Assembly (NCBI GenBank): GCA_963715655.1
Contig: OY970262.1
Coordinates: 1,488,001 to 1,552,000 of the forward strand
Direction of reading: 5' to 3'
Source of the DNA: JANQPD01 sp963715655
Lineage (GTDB): Bacteria > Bacteroidota > Bacteroidia > Flavobacteriales > Schleiferiaceae
DNA length: 64,000 nt
The notes beneath the pieces were generated by a model, which saw only the letters and a list, made by a program, of their open reading frames with translations, did no database searches and was not told where the DNA came from. Shown here one piece after another: positions 44,208 to 53,840 of this stretch. Made by a program: the position numbers and the translations under genes. Every line of letters begins with the position of its first letter. Within the stretch, counting starts at the first letter, position 1.

Positions 44208-44683
44208 TGAGAATCAATTCAGGAAAAGGGGCCAAGGTGTTGCTTTTCTTTTACCTAATATGTATCCTTAGTTTGTTGTTCGACTTTGTGATTTTAAATG
44301 TAGATGGAAGCCTATCAGGCTTAACAAAAATTTCGCCAATTGCTATGGTAATTTTAGCCTTTATTTGGTACCGAGGATTGCCCGAATTTAAGTATGATAG
44401 TGATGGCGAAGTATTGAATTTTACAACGCAAGACCCTAATTTGATAAAAATCAGCAATAGGTTGTTTTATCAACATTCAGAGTTTCCGAAGCGGAAATTA
44501 CGTTCGTTTAGTATAAATACGTTACCGTTTAGACGCACGCTTACAATTGCTGTAAACAGCAAAGATGGTGGCGCAAAAAAAGAAAAATTTAGCGTAAGCT
44601 ATTTAAGTAGAAAAGAACGTAAAGATTTAGTGCATAGCTTAAATAAAGTAATGGCTACAAATAAGACCAATGCAAATGTCTGA
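44207..44683 (+). CDS. small two-helix membrane protein between parE and parC
   Basis: A 158-residue protein with two N-terminal membrane helices (about 8-30 and 40-57) and a soluble C-terminal part resembling a PH-like fold (strands YDSDGEVLNFTT, RKLRSFSINTLPFRRTLTIAV). The start overlaps the parE stop by 1 base and the end overlaps the parC start by 8-14 bases, so it is probably translated with both. No function is recognised; the name is not inferable. Confidence 0.75.
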   Translation: MRINSGKGAKVLLFFYLICILSLLFDFVILNVDGSLSGLTKISPIAMVILAFIWYRGLPEFKYDSDGEVLNFTTQDPNLIKISNRLFYQHSEFPKRKLRSFSINTLPFRRTLTIAVNSKDGGAKKEKFSVSYLSRKERKDLVHSLNKVMATNKTNANV

Positions 44684-47279
44684 CGAAGAATTTAGCCCGG
44701 AAGTAAATTCAACCGATCGCTCGCAGGAAGCATCTATTACCCGCGTTTCGGGTATGTATCAAGATTATTTTTTAGACTATGCTTCGTACGTAATTTTAGA
44801 GCGTGCCGTACCTGCTTTAAATGATGGTTTAAAACCCGTGCAGCGCAGAATTTTTCACGCTATGCGTGATATGGAAGATGGTCGATACCATAAAGTAGCC
44901 AATGTAATTGGCCAAACCATGAAGTTTCACCCGCACGGTGATGCATCCATAGGTGATGCTTTGGTGCAGCTAGGTCAAAAGGATTTGATGATTGATTGCC
45001 AAGGAAACTGGGGTAATATTCTTACGGGTGATGGCGCTGCCGCTCCGCGTTACATTGAAGCGCGTCTTACCAAATTTGCTTTAGAAGTTGGTTTTTCACC
45101 AAAAGTTACCGTTTGGCAAGCCAGTTATGATGGCCGTGGAAAAGAACCTGTGCATCTGCCGGTAAAATTTCCTTTGCTTTTAGCACAAGGAGTTGAAGGT
45201 ATTGCGGTAGGATTATCTACCAAACTAATGCCGCACAATTTTTTGGAGCTGATTGATGCTAGTATTAAATACTTACGCGGTAGAAGTTTTCAACTGTTTC
45301 CCGATTTTCCTACCGGTGGTATTGTAGATGTTACTAATTACAATAAAGGCTTACGCGGAGGAAAACTTAGGGTACGCGCAAAAATTAATATTGACGATAA
45401 AAAGACCTTAATAATTAATGAACTACCCTTTGGAAAAGACACTAGCTCCTTAATAGATAGTATTTTAAGGGCTAATGATAAGGGTAAGATTAAGGTTAAA
45501 AAGATAGAAGATAACACTTCTGATAAGGTGGAAATATTGGTGCATTTGGTACCTGGTGTTTCTCCTGAAAAAATGAAGGATGCGTTATATGCCTTCACCG
45601 ATTGCGAAATTTCAATATCACCGCTTTCTTGCACTATACAAGATGATAAGCCGCAGTTTATAGATGTAATTGAAATGCTTAAGCGCAACACCGACAGAAC
45701 GGTAGAATTGCTAAAGCTTGAACTACAAATTCAGTTAAATGAGCTGCAAGAGCAATGGCATTTTGCATCTTTAGAGCGTATTTTTATTGAAGAGAAAATT
45801 TACCGCGATATAGAAGAAGCGGAAACCTGGGAGGAAGTTATTTCCTTTATTAGAAAGGGTTTAGAGCCACATATTGGGCATTTGCTACGAGCCGTTACCG
45901 ATGATGATATTGTACGCTTAACGGAAATCCGCATAAAGCGTATTTCTAAATTTGATAAGAATAAGGCAGACGACCATATTTTAGATTTGGAAGGCAAAAT
46001 TGCCGAGGTAAAAAATCATCTGGCCAACCTTATTGAATTTGCCATTGACTATTTTAAACGTATAAAAGATAAATACGGAAAGGGTAGGGAGCGCAAAACG
46101 GAGATTAGAGTTTTTGAAGATATTGACGCTACCAAAGTAGCCATTGCCAATACTAAGTTATACGTAAATCGTGAGGAAGGATTTATCGGCACCAGCCTAA
46201 AAAAGGATGAATTTGTAACGGACTGTAGCGATATTGATGATGTAATTGCCTTTACCAAAGACGGTAAAATGATGGTTTCTAAAGTGGACCAAAAAACCTA
46301 TGTTGGTAAGCATATTTTGCACGTGGCCGTATGGAAAAAAGGAGACAAGCGTACGGTTTACAACATGATTTACCGTGATGGCGCCAAAGGTGCTTCGTAT
46401 ATGAAACGCTTTACTGTTACCAGCATTACCAGAGATAAAGAATACGATTTAACAGCCGGTAGTAAAGGTTCTGAAGTGTTGTATTTTACCGCCAACCCTA
46501 ACGGGGAAGCGGAAATGGTGACCATTTATTTACGCGCATTACAAAAGCTACGCAAGTTAAAAGTGGAAATTGATTTTGCCGAACTTGGTATAAAAAGCCG
46601 CACGGCCAAAGGAAATATCGTAACTAAATATCCTGTAAAAAAAGTAGAACTAAAAGAAGAAGGAGTCTCTACCTTGGCGGCACGCAAAATTTGGTTTGAT
46701 GATACCGTGCAACGCTTAAATGCAGACGGGCGTGGTAGTTTATTGGGTAGCTTTAAAGGAGAGGACAAAATTTTGGAAATCACCCAAGCCGGGTTTTACC
46801 GATTGCTTTCTTTTGATTTAGGAGTGCACTTTGATGAGGATATGATCCATATTGAAAAGTTTAGGCCAGAGCAACCTGTTTCAGTAGTGTATTTTGATGG
46901 TGAAAAGGAAATTTATTACGCCAAGCGTTTTATCCCTGAATTGAGCGATAAGAAAGAACTGTTTATTTCAGAAAGTGAAGGTTCTTTTTTAGAGATTGCA
47001 TCCACGCTAAGTGAACCTGTAGTAGAAATTGTGTACCGCAAAAAAGGTGGTACGCAGAAGCCAAACGAAGAAGTACAATTGGATGAGTTTATTGCCGTTA
47101 AAGGCATGAAAGCACAAGGTAATCAGCTTACTAAAGAGTCGGTAAGACAAATAAACTTAGTGGAACCTTTAGAGCCGGAAACGGTTGACGAGGAATCAGA
47201 TGAAGATAACGAGATAGAGAAGGAGAATGGTAGTGACGATTTAGGAGAGCAGGGCACCATTCAATTTGATGATTTATAA
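44676..47279 (+). CDS. parC: DNA topoisomerase IV subunit A
   Basis: An 867-residue type IIA topoisomerase A subunit, from the likely ATG at 44676; an ATG two codons earlier exists. Numbering from that upstream ATG, the catalytic Tyr128 is in APRYIEARLTKF, the DNA-gate HTH has the conserved VGDALVQLGQKDLMI region, and LVPGVS/IEF segments lie further on. The C-terminal half is beta-pinwheel-like and ends in a long acidic tail (about 35 residues rich in Glu and Asp). It decatenates chromosomes with ParE. Confidence 0.92.
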   Translation: MSDEEFSPEVNSTDRSQEASITRVSGMYQDYFLDYASYVILERAVPALNDGLKPVQRRIFHAMRDMEDGRYHKVANVIGQTMKFHPHGDASIGDALVQLGQKDLMIDCQGNWGNILTGDGAAAPRYIEARLTKFALEVGFSPKVTVWQASYDGRGKEPVHLPVKFPLLLAQGVEGIAVGLSTKLMPHNFLELIDASIKYLRGRSFQLFPDFPTGGIVDVTNYNKGLRGGKLRVRAKINIDDKKTLIINELPFGKDTSSLIDSILRANDKGKIKVKKIEDNTSDKVEILVHLVPGVSPEKMKDALYAFTDCEISISPLSCTIQDDKPQFIDVIEMLKRNTDRTVELLKLELQIQLNELQEQWHFASLERIFIEEKIYRDIEEAETWEEVISFIRKGLEPHIGHLLRAVTDDDIVRLTEIRIKRISKFDKNKADDHILDLEGKIAEVKNHLANLIEFAIDYFKRIKDKYGKGRERKTEIRVFEDIDATKVAIANTKLYVNREEGFIGTSLKKDEFVTDCSDIDDVIAFTKDGKMMVSKVDQKTYVGKHILHVAVWKKGDKRTVYNMIYRDGAKGASYMKRFTVTSITRDKEYDLTAGSKGSEVLYFTANPNGEAEMVTIYLRALQKLRKLKVEIDFAELGIKSRTAKGNIVTKYPVKKVELKEEGVSTLAARKIWFDDTVQRLNADGRGSLLGSFKGEDKILEITQAGFYRLLSFDLGVHFDEDMIHIEKFRPEQPVSVVYFDGEKEIYYAKRFIPELSDKKELFISESEGSFLEIASTLSEPVVEIVYRKKGGTQKPNEEVQLDEFIAVKGMKAQGNQLTKESVRQINLVEPLEPETVDEESDEDNEIEKENGSDDLGEQGTIQFDDL

Positions 47280-47285
47280 AAAAAT

Positions 47286-48896
47286 ATGTATAAAATTATA
47301 ACACTTTGCACGCTTTTGGTACTTGCCATAAGTACGCAAGTACAAGCGCAAGACAGTTTAAATGTAAAATTTAAAGGTCATTTGCCGTACAGTCCAGACC
47401 TCAATGATGTATGGGGATATGCCGATAATGCGGGCAACGAATACGCCTTGGTGGGTGCGCGCACGGGTTTTTCAGTGGTTGATATAACCGTGCCAACCAA
47501 CCCAGTGCAAAAGTTTTTTATACCCGGAGCCAGAAGTGTTTGGCGCGATATTAAAACATACAGCCACTATGCTTATGTGGTGCATGATAATATTCAGAAT
47601 GGCGTTAGCGATGGTATTTTAATTGTAGATATGGACAGTGTAAATCAAGCCTCACCTAAGTTTGTACGCTTTTTCCCTACGCTTGTTTTAGATACCAACA
47701 TTGCCCCACAAACCTACACCCGTGCACATAATATTTACATTGATGAAAATGGAGTGTTGTATGTTTTTGGTAGTAACATTGGTGTTGGCGGAGCTTTAAT
47801 GTTTGATTTAACAGCCAACCCAGAAGCTCCTGTATATTTGGGTAATTGGAATGTACAATATTTGCATGATGGCATGGCAAGGGGCGATACTTTATGGGGA
47901 GGTGCAATTTTAGCAGGCCGATTTTACGTGATTGATGTGAGTGATAAAACCTCAACACAAACCTTAGGTAGCAAGGGTACACCCAACAGTTTTTCGCACA
48001 ACGTTTGGATTTCTGATAACAACCAAACCTTGTTTAACACCGATGAAATTTCTGGCGCCTTTGTAGCCAGTTATGATGTAAGCGACCCTACAAACATTAG
48101 GGAGTTAGACCGCATACAAACCAGCTACGGAGGTACCGATGTTATTCCACATAACACGCATGTGTTGGGCGATTTTTTAGTTACATCTTACTACACATCA
48201 GGTTTGCAAATAGTAGATGCTACCTACCCAGAAATTTTAATTGAAGTTGGTTATTATGATACCTCACCTTTTTCAGGAGACGGCTTTAATGGTGCGTGGG
48301 GCGCATATCCTTATTTACCAAGTGGCAACGTGCTAATTACCGATATTGAGGAAGGGCTTTTTGTGTTGGCTCCTGACTATTTAAAAGGATGCTATTTAGA
48401 TTTAACAGTAGTTGATTCTGTTACTCAGCAAGCAATACCGGGGGCTATGATTGAAATTTTAAATACTTCGGTAAGTGAGCAAACCAGCATTTTTGGAAAG
48501 TTAAAAGTAGGTTTTGAATTACCTAAAATATATCCGGTGGTAGCTAGCAAGCCGGGTTATAAAACCGATACGGTAGGAGTATTTACCAATAGAGGTGTTT
48601 TGGTAACGAAAAGAATAGCCTTATTGCCCAACAATTTTTCAATAGGCGAAAAAGCTTTGCCGAGCTTTCAAATTTATCCAAACCCAAGTGCATCAGAGTT
48701 TCAAGTATTATTACCGCAAGAAGATAATGTAGATTTTGAAGTAAACATTTTTTCTGTAAATGGCGAAAAATTATATAGTCAAAAAATGGAAGCCGAAGCC
48801 ACAAAAATTAAGCATACACTGCCAGTGGGTATTTATTTAGTACAAGTAAAATCTGCTCATCAAGCATACGCTCCCTCTCGCTTAATGATAAAATAG
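47286..48896 (+). CDS. T9SS-exported LVIVD-repeat (choice-of-anchor B) protein
   Basis: A 536-residue exported protein. A signal peptide (1-21, ending VQAQ) is followed by LVIVD-type beta-propeller repeats (for example GFSVVDITVPTNPVQ, DGILIVDMDSV, GGALMFDLTANPEAP) to about residue 365. A carboxypeptidase-regulatory-like small domain follows (about 375-450). The C-terminal 75 residues form a type A sorting domain (FQIYPNPSASEF, LPVGIYLVQVK). It is exported by T9SS; binding partners are unknown. Confidence 0.86.
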   Translation: MYKIITLCTLLVLAISTQVQAQDSLNVKFKGHLPYSPDLNDVWGYADNAGNEYALVGARTGFSVVDITVPTNPVQKFFIPGARSVWRDIKTYSHYAYVVHDNIQNGVSDGILIVDMDSVNQASPKFVRFFPTLVLDTNIAPQTYTRAHNIYIDENGVLYVFGSNIGVGGALMFDLTANPEAPVYLGNWNVQYLHDGMARGDTLWGGAILAGRFYVIDVSDKTSTQTLGSKGTPNSFSHNVWISDNNQTLFNTDEISGAFVASYDVSDPTNIRELDRIQTSYGGTDVIPHNTHVLGDFLVTSYYTSGLQIVDATYPEILIEVGYYDTSPFSGDGFNGAWGAYPYLPSGNVLITDIEEGLFVLAPDYLKGCYLDLTVVDSVTQQAIPGAMIEILNTSVSEQTSIFGKLKVGFELPKIYPVVASKPGYKTDTVGVFTNRGVLVTKRIALLPNNFSIGEKALPSFQIYPNPSASEFQVLLPQEDNVDFEVNIFSVNGEKLYSQKMEAEATKIKHTLPVGIYLVQVKSAHQAYAPSRLMIK

Positions 48897-48937
48897 CACG
48901 GTTTTTTTTCGGATATTAGGCTCGTTTAAAACGTAGT

Positions 48938-50128
48938 ATGCAAATTGTTTCCGTAATTTTTCACGTAATAGAGTATTTTTTTCTGGCCATTATTGGTTTG
49001 CAGGTACTTTACTTATTTACGTATTCTTGGGCTTCAATTTTTAAATACAAACCTCATATTTCGGTTGAGCATTCCAAGCCACTCAATAAAATTGCGGTAA
49101 TAATTCCCGGTTACAAAGAGGATAACATAATAATAGAGACCGCTGCTGATGCTTTATTGCAGGAATATCCAAAGGAACTTTACACCGTTATGGTGTGTGC
49201 CGATAGCTTTGCTTCTCATACCCTAGAAGCGCTTTACAAATTAGATATTGAAGTATTGGAAGTGTTTTTTGAAAACTCCACTAAAGCCAAAAGTGTAAAC
49301 AAAGCATTAGAAGTACTTAGCCCAAATGAATATGATATTGCGGTAATTTTAGATAGCGACAACCTTATGGCGCCTGATTTTTTAACTAAAATGAACGCGG
49401 CCTATAATGCTGGTTTTAAAGTAATTCAAGGACATCGAACGGCTAAAAATCAAGATCAAAATTTTTCTTTATTAGATGCGCTCAATGAGGAAATAGGCAA
49501 CAGTATTTTTAGAAAAGGACACCGGGTTTTAGGTGTGTCCTCCGCCTTAATTGGTTCAGCTATGGCCTTTGATTTTGACTACTACAAAACTATAATGGCC
49601 GATATTGAAGATGTGGCCGGAGAAGACAAACTCATAGAACTAAAGGTGCTAGAGCAGCGAGAAACCATTGAATATTTGGAGGATGCTTATGTATATGATG
49701 AAAAAGTAAGCAACGCAGCTAATTTTAGCAAGCAGCGCACCCGCTGGGTAGGTGTTCAATTGTATTTTTTTAAGCATTACTTTTTAGATGGCGTTGTAAA
49801 ACTATTTACCACCGGTAATTTTGGGTATTTTGATAAAGCCTTTCAAATGTTTTTAGTGCCGAAGGTGCTGTTAATAGGAATTTTAGGCGCCTTAGGAATG
49901 CTAAGTTTACTTACCCCTATAAGCTTATATTGGTTTTACTTAATGCTACTATATGCGGCCACATTACTATTGGCCGTACCTAAGCGGTTTTATAACCTAA
50001 GCTTACTAAAAGCACTTTTAAACATACCCAAGGCTATTTTATTTATGATTCTTGGCATTCTTAAGATTAACAAGACTACCGCCTCTAAATTTGAAGTAAC
50101 GGAAAAAACGGTGAATAAAAAGCGTTAG
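48938..50128 (+). CDS. membrane-embedded family 2 glycosyltransferase
   Basis: A 396-residue inverting GT-A enzyme with an N-terminal membrane helix (about 8-30) and three C-terminal helices (about 305-385). Catalytic-type motifs include ILDSDN (DxD) and GEDKLIELKVLEQ, with the QRTRWVGVQ motif of processive GT2 enzymes. It is similar in shape to polysaccharide synthases. It opens the exopolysaccharide gene region and overlaps the convergent SRPBCC gene by a few bases. Confidence 0.85.
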   Translation: MQIVSVIFHVIEYFFLAIIGLQVLYLFTYSWASIFKYKPHISVEHSKPLNKIAVIIPGYKEDNIIIETAADALLQEYPKELYTVMVCADSFASHTLEALYKLDIEVLEVFFENSTKAKSVNKALEVLSPNEYDIAVILDSDNLMAPDFLTKMNAAYNAGFKVIQGHRTAKNQDQNFSLLDALNEEIGNSIFRKGHRVLGVSSALIGSAMAFDFDYYKTIMADIEDVAGEDKLIELKVLEQRETIEYLEDAYVYDEKVSNAANFSKQRTRWVGVQLYFFKHYFLDGVVKLFTTGNFGYFDKAFQMFLVPKVLLIGILGALGMLSLLTPISLYWFYLMLLYAATLLLAVPKRFYNLSLLKALLNIPKAILFMILGILKINKTTASKFEVTEKTVNKKR

Positions 50129-50547
50129 ATAACTAAATGCTCTACCCGCGTTTTCAAACGTTTATTCATTGCAACAAAGCCATCTCGCGTTTTAGTATTC
50201 AGCATTTTTCGGAAGATTGGAAGTAAGAAACCGCTAAATTTCTCACTTTGCTCAAAACGGGTTTTACCATTTTGTAAGTCGGTTAGCTTAAAAGAATGGG
50301 TTCCATCAAACAGCCCTGTAAAAAGTAACTTTCCTTGCCAAGTAAACACTTTGTTTTGTTGATAGGCTAAAACCGTTGGCGTGAAATTCATGCCGGGTAA
50401 TTTCACTTTTATAATGTTTCCTGTTGCTACTGGTCCTGTTAAAGAAAATATAAAAGGATTCCAGCTTGGGTAGGCAGCAAAATCTGTAAATATTTCCCAA
50501 ACTTTTTGGGGTGCTGCTTCAATAACGATGTCGGTTTGAATTTCCAT
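50125..50547 (-). CDS. SRPBCC (START/Bet v1-like) domain protein
   Basis: A 140-residue protein from the ATG at 50547, opening with EIQTDIVIEAAPQKVWEIFTDFAAYPSWNPF, a typical SRPBCC start; an upstream start at 50571 would add eight residues. The fold has one long C-terminal helix (KMLNTKTRDGFVAMNKRL). It binds a hydrophobic ligand; the ligand is unknown. It is the last gene of a minus-strand set with the Crp/Fnr regulator and a glycosyltransferase. Confidence 0.85.
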   Translation of the reverse strand: MEIQTDIVIEAAPQKVWEIFTDFAAYPSWNPFIFSLTGPVATGNIIKVKLPGMNFTPTVLAYQQNKVFTWQGKLLFTGLFDGTHSFKLTDLQNGKTRFEQSEKFSGFLLPIFRKMLNTKTRDGFVAMNKRLKTRVEHLVI

Positions 50548-50608
50548 AGTACTATGTATTTGATGGTACAAAGTTCAGGGCTTTATGTCTCTACGCACTT
50601 GACATATA

Positions 50609-51178
50609 TCAAGAAACGTGTTTAGCTCTAATGCGGCTTAGAGTTTCTGGTGTGATTCCTAGCATAGAAGCCAAATACTTAAGTGGAACTACATTGAAAA
50701 GCTCTTTTTGCTCATTAAAAAGTTTCAAAAATCGTGCTTTTGCATTGAGTGATAATTGGGAGAAAACACGATTTTCTAAAGTTGCAAAACAGTGGGTTAT
50801 AAATTGCTTTTCTAGGGTAAGCCAATTGGGAACTATTATTTCTAACTGGTTGTAATTAGCTTTACTTACCGTGTACAATGTGCAATCCGTTAAAGCATGT
50901 ATGTTCCAACGAGATCGATCGCTCAAATAAAAACTATTTACGTCCGTAATAAAATAGCCTTTTGTGCCAATCCATTGGGTTATTTCCTTATCGGCCACGG
51001 TATCGAACATGCGTATAAAACCTTCCTTCAAGAAACTTAACTTGGAGCAAACACTCTCTTTTTTATTAAAAAATACACCTTTTGTCAATGTTTCTTCTTC
51101 AAATAAATCGGCAACTTCGCTTATTTGAGCTTTTCCAATACCAAAATATTGTATTAAATATTTCTCTAAATCATTCAT
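50609..51178 (-). CDS. Crp/Fnr-family transcriptional regulator
   Basis: A 189-residue protein with an N-terminal cyclic-nucleotide-binding-like domain (about 20-115) and a C-terminal winged HTH (LKYLASMLGITPETLSRIRAKHV). The ATG at 51178 is preferred over a TTG at 51187. No Fnr cysteines are conserved as a cluster. Such small Crp-like regulators are common in Bacteroidota and often respond to stress. It lies 12 bases after a glycosyltransferase gene. Confidence 0.85.
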   Translation of the reverse strand: MNDLEKYLIQYFGIGKAQISEVADLFEEETLTKGVFFNKKESVCSKLSFLKEGFIRMFDTVADKEITQWIGTKGYFITDVNSFYLSDRSRWNIHALTDCTLYTVSKANYNQLEIIVPNWLTLEKQFITHCFATLENRVFSQLSLNAKARFLKLFNEQKELFNVVPLKYLASMLGITPETLSRIRAKHVS

Positions 51179-51190
51179 ACCAACCAACCT

Positions 51191-52399
51191 TTAATTTTCA
51201 GTAGCGCTAATCGCTTTATAAATAGCATCCACGCTATTTTCCCATGTATGGGTAAGCGCAAAGTCAATTCTTTTTTTCTGCTCCTGTATGCTGTTGGCAT
51301 TTACTGCTTTTTCCAACACTTGTATATATTCTTCTTTGCCTTCGGCTAAAAAAGTATGGCCTTCAAAAATGGACATGGCACGGGTTCGGGTGGCCACCGT
51401 TGGTTTTCCCATGGCCAAGTATTCATCTATTTTTCTTGGGTAGTTGCCAATGGTCATAGGGTTAATAGCTTGAGGATTAATGGCCACGTCAAAATGCGCT
51501 AAATATGCGCCCAATGCTTCAGGCTTTTTTGAGCCGAAGAAGTGTACGTTTTCCATGTGGTGCAAGGTGCTAGCTTTAAAATGCTCGTCTTCCGGACCTA
51601 CAAAAACCCATTGCCAATCTTTTCGGGCGGCAGCCAATTGCTCTAATAAATCAACGTCTAACCTAAGTTTTAAAAGTGCGCCTATGTAACCAATCCTAGG
51701 TTTAGCAACATTCTTAAAATCAGCTGGTTCGGGATGGTTTATGGAGGGGTCAAAAATGCTAAGGTCACAACCTTGGCCTACGTAGTGTGCATTAGCATTG
51801 TGTATAGCACAATAATCTCTTAAAAACGTGCTATTGGCCACCGCTACATCTGCTTTAGCAATTAGCTTGGGCTCCAAGCGCACTCCGTGTTTTTTAAAAT
51901 AATCGGTGCTAATTAAATTATCACGAGAGTAATAAACATAGCAGCTAGGGTTTAAAAGTTCCTTTAAATAAATGGAGCGAAACATATCGCTATCATTAAA
52001 AAGCACAAAGTCTTTAAAACCAAGTTCCTGTAAGCCTTTTTTAATTTCTTTAGCCATGCGCTTATTATTTCTTTTATTAAAAAAATCAAAAAGAAATCCG
52101 TCTGGCAGCACGTTTATACTTTCTAGCACCACGTTGGGCGTGTACGTCCATAGGTTTTCAGAAATTTTTTCAAAAGCGGGAGCGGTACCGTTTAAAACGT
52201 TTTTTCGCTTTTTAATTAATGCGGCATCTTCAGCGCTGTTGCGTAAAAGGGTATTCCTATCTAGCGGAATGTTTATGTATAAAACGCGGTTGTGCTTGGC
52301 CACTTCCATGGCAATATTTTTACAATTACTACCTATGGGTACATCCCACGGCTGTTGACCCACAAAAAGAAAATCGCGCTTACTTATTAAATTGCTCAT
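51191..52399 (-). CDS. family 4-type glycosyltransferase
   Basis: A 402-residue GT-B enzyme. The C-terminal half has IGYIGALLKLRLDVDLLEQL, WVFVGPEDEHF, VHFFGSKKPEALGAYLAHFDVAINP and YPRKIDEYLAMGKPTVATR, the last being the nucleotide-sugar-binding E-x7-E-like segment of GT1/GT4 proteins. The N-terminus has FVGQQPWDVP. It likely transfers a sugar to a membrane-bound intermediate in the polysaccharide pathway. It starts a minus-strand set with the Crp/Fnr and SRPBCC genes. Confidence 0.83.
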   Translation of the reverse strand: MSNLISKRDFLFVGQQPWDVPIGSNCKNIAMEVAKHNRVLYINIPLDRNTLLRNSAEDAALIKKRKNVLNGTAPAFEKISENLWTYTPNVVLESINVLPDGFLFDFFNKRNNKRMAKEIKKGLQELGFKDFVLFNDSDMFRSIYLKELLNPSCYVYYSRDNLISTDYFKKHGVRLEPKLIAKADVAVANSTFLRDYCAIHNANAHYVGQGCDLSIFDPSINHPEPADFKNVAKPRIGYIGALLKLRLDVDLLEQLAAARKDWQWVFVGPEDEHFKASTLHHMENVHFFGSKKPEALGAYLAHFDVAINPQAINPMTIGNYPRKIDEYLAMGKPTVATRTRAMSIFEGHTFLAEGKEEYIQVLEKAVNANSIQEQKKRIDFALTHTWENSVDAIYKAISATEN

Positions 52400-52455
52400 A
52401 ACATTAAGGTGATTGTATTGTACTACTTTAGCGCGCTAAATTTAGGCAAAGCCTT

Positions 52456-53781
52456 TTGATACAACGAATTAAAGAACTGGTTAAAACCAATAAGTTTTTA
52501 TCACTGCTAAGTAGCGGTACTTCAGCGATATTAGGTCTTGCCACCTTTAGCCTTTTAGTACGCGCCCTTAGTAAGGAAGACTTTGGTTTTTGGGGCTTTT
52601 TCATCACGGTATTCACACTTTTTGATATGCTGCGTGCCGGTTTACTAAGTCAGGCATTAATTAAAAACATTGCCGAAACCGGTAGCGTAGAAAACACTGA
52701 AGAAGCTATTGGCACCGGCTGGCGTTTAAGTTTTAAAACCAGCATAATTGCCACGCTTATTGTATCGCCTATATTTTTTGGCATTTATCTGTATAATGGA
52801 GAAGAAGTATATAAACTCATTAGCCTTTGGTTTGGAGCCGTTGCAATAATTAGCGTGCCGCACAGCCTTACCACTTGGGTGCTTACCGCTTATTTACGTT
52901 TTGATAGAATTGCTTTAATTAGAGTAGCGCTTCAGGTAACTTTATTATTAGGAGTACTTGCTGAGTATTATTTAGATTTTGGTTTATACTTTGTGTTTAT
53001 AACCTTTTTTGCAGGACACACCGCTACCACACTATTTACTTTATCCAGAAGTTATGTGAAACTTTCTCTGATAAAAAAAGCTACTAAAAAAATGGCCAAT
53101 GCCTTGCTTTCTTTTGGCAAGTATAGCATGGGTACGTTAATTGGCTCTAGCTTACTTAGGAGTTCAGATACCTTTATAATCTTTTCATTTTTAGGTCCTA
53201 CGGCCAATGCTGTATATATGGTGCCCGAGCGTTTGGTAAATTTATTTGATGTGCCTTTGCAAGCTTTGGTATCCTTAGGTTTTCCCTCTTTAATTCAAAA
53301 ATATAAAACGGAAGGTGAAGATGGTTTTAAGCGTGAGTTTGAGTTAAGCGCAGGTTTTTCATCGCTTATGCTGATACCGATAAGCATACTTACCTTCATT
53401 TTTGCGGAAGACTTAGTAGTGCTTTTAGGTGGTGCCGAATATGAAAATGCTGCGGACATACTTAGGATTTTTGCCGTGTACACAGCACTTACACCAATAG
53501 ACCGATTTAGCGGTATTGCGCTAGATGTGTTACACCGTCCGCATTTAAATTTTTATAAAGTAATGGCCATGCTTGCCGCGAATATTATTGGCGATTTAAT
53601 TGTGATTCAATTTACCGATAACATCGCTTGGATTGCCTTTATCAGCATAATTACGTTTGCCACTGGTATTTTATTTGGCTTTGTATTTTTACGAGATGTT
53701 ATTCCATTTAGGCCATTGCATATTTTATTTTCAGGTACTAATGAAATAAAAAGGCTTGTTAAAAAGTATGTTGGTAAGTAG
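52456..53781 (+). CDS. Wzx-type oligosaccharide flippase
   Basis: A 441-residue MATE/MOP-fold protein with about 12 membrane helices, of the usual Wzx length. The N-terminal pattern is typical: SLLSSGTSAILGLATFSLLVRALSKEDFGFWGFF. It uses a TTG start since no ATG exists before the first helix. It would flip lipid-linked oligosaccharides across the inner membrane. It is upstream of the signalling genes in the same direction. Confidence 0.86.
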   Translation: MIQRIKELVKTNKFLSLLSSGTSAILGLATFSLLVRALSKEDFGFWGFFITVFTLFDMLRAGLLSQALIKNIAETGSVENTEEAIGTGWRLSFKTSIIATLIVSPIFFGIYLYNGEEVYKLISLWFGAVAIISVPHSLTTWVLTAYLRFDRIALIRVALQVTLLLGVLAEYYLDFGLYFVFITFFAGHTATTLFTLSRSYVKLSLIKKATKKMANALLSFGKYSMGTLIGSSLLRSSDTFIIFSFLGPTANAVYMVPERLVNLFDVPLQALVSLGFPSLIQKYKTEGEDGFKREFELSAGFSSLMLIPISILTFIFAEDLVVLLGGAEYENAADILRIFAVYTALTPIDRFSGIALDVLHRPHLNFYKVMAMLAANIIGDLIVIQFTDNIAWIAFISIITFATGILFGFVFLRDVIPFRPLHILFSGTNEIKRLVKKYVGK

Positions 53782-53785
53782 ATTC

Positions 53786-53800
53786 TTGGAATTATTCCAA
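53786..53800. promoter_or_regulatory. perfect 15-base palindrome, candidate operator
   Basis: TTGGAAT-T-ATTCCAA is a 7+7 inverted repeat with one central base, 4 bases after the flippase stop and 40 bases before the sigma54-activator ATG. Such a site could bind a dimeric regulator. No known regulon motif is matched. Confidence 0.45.
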
Positions 53801-53840
53801 TTTTAGGAAAACCGATACCTTCCCATTGTGAATCAGTACA

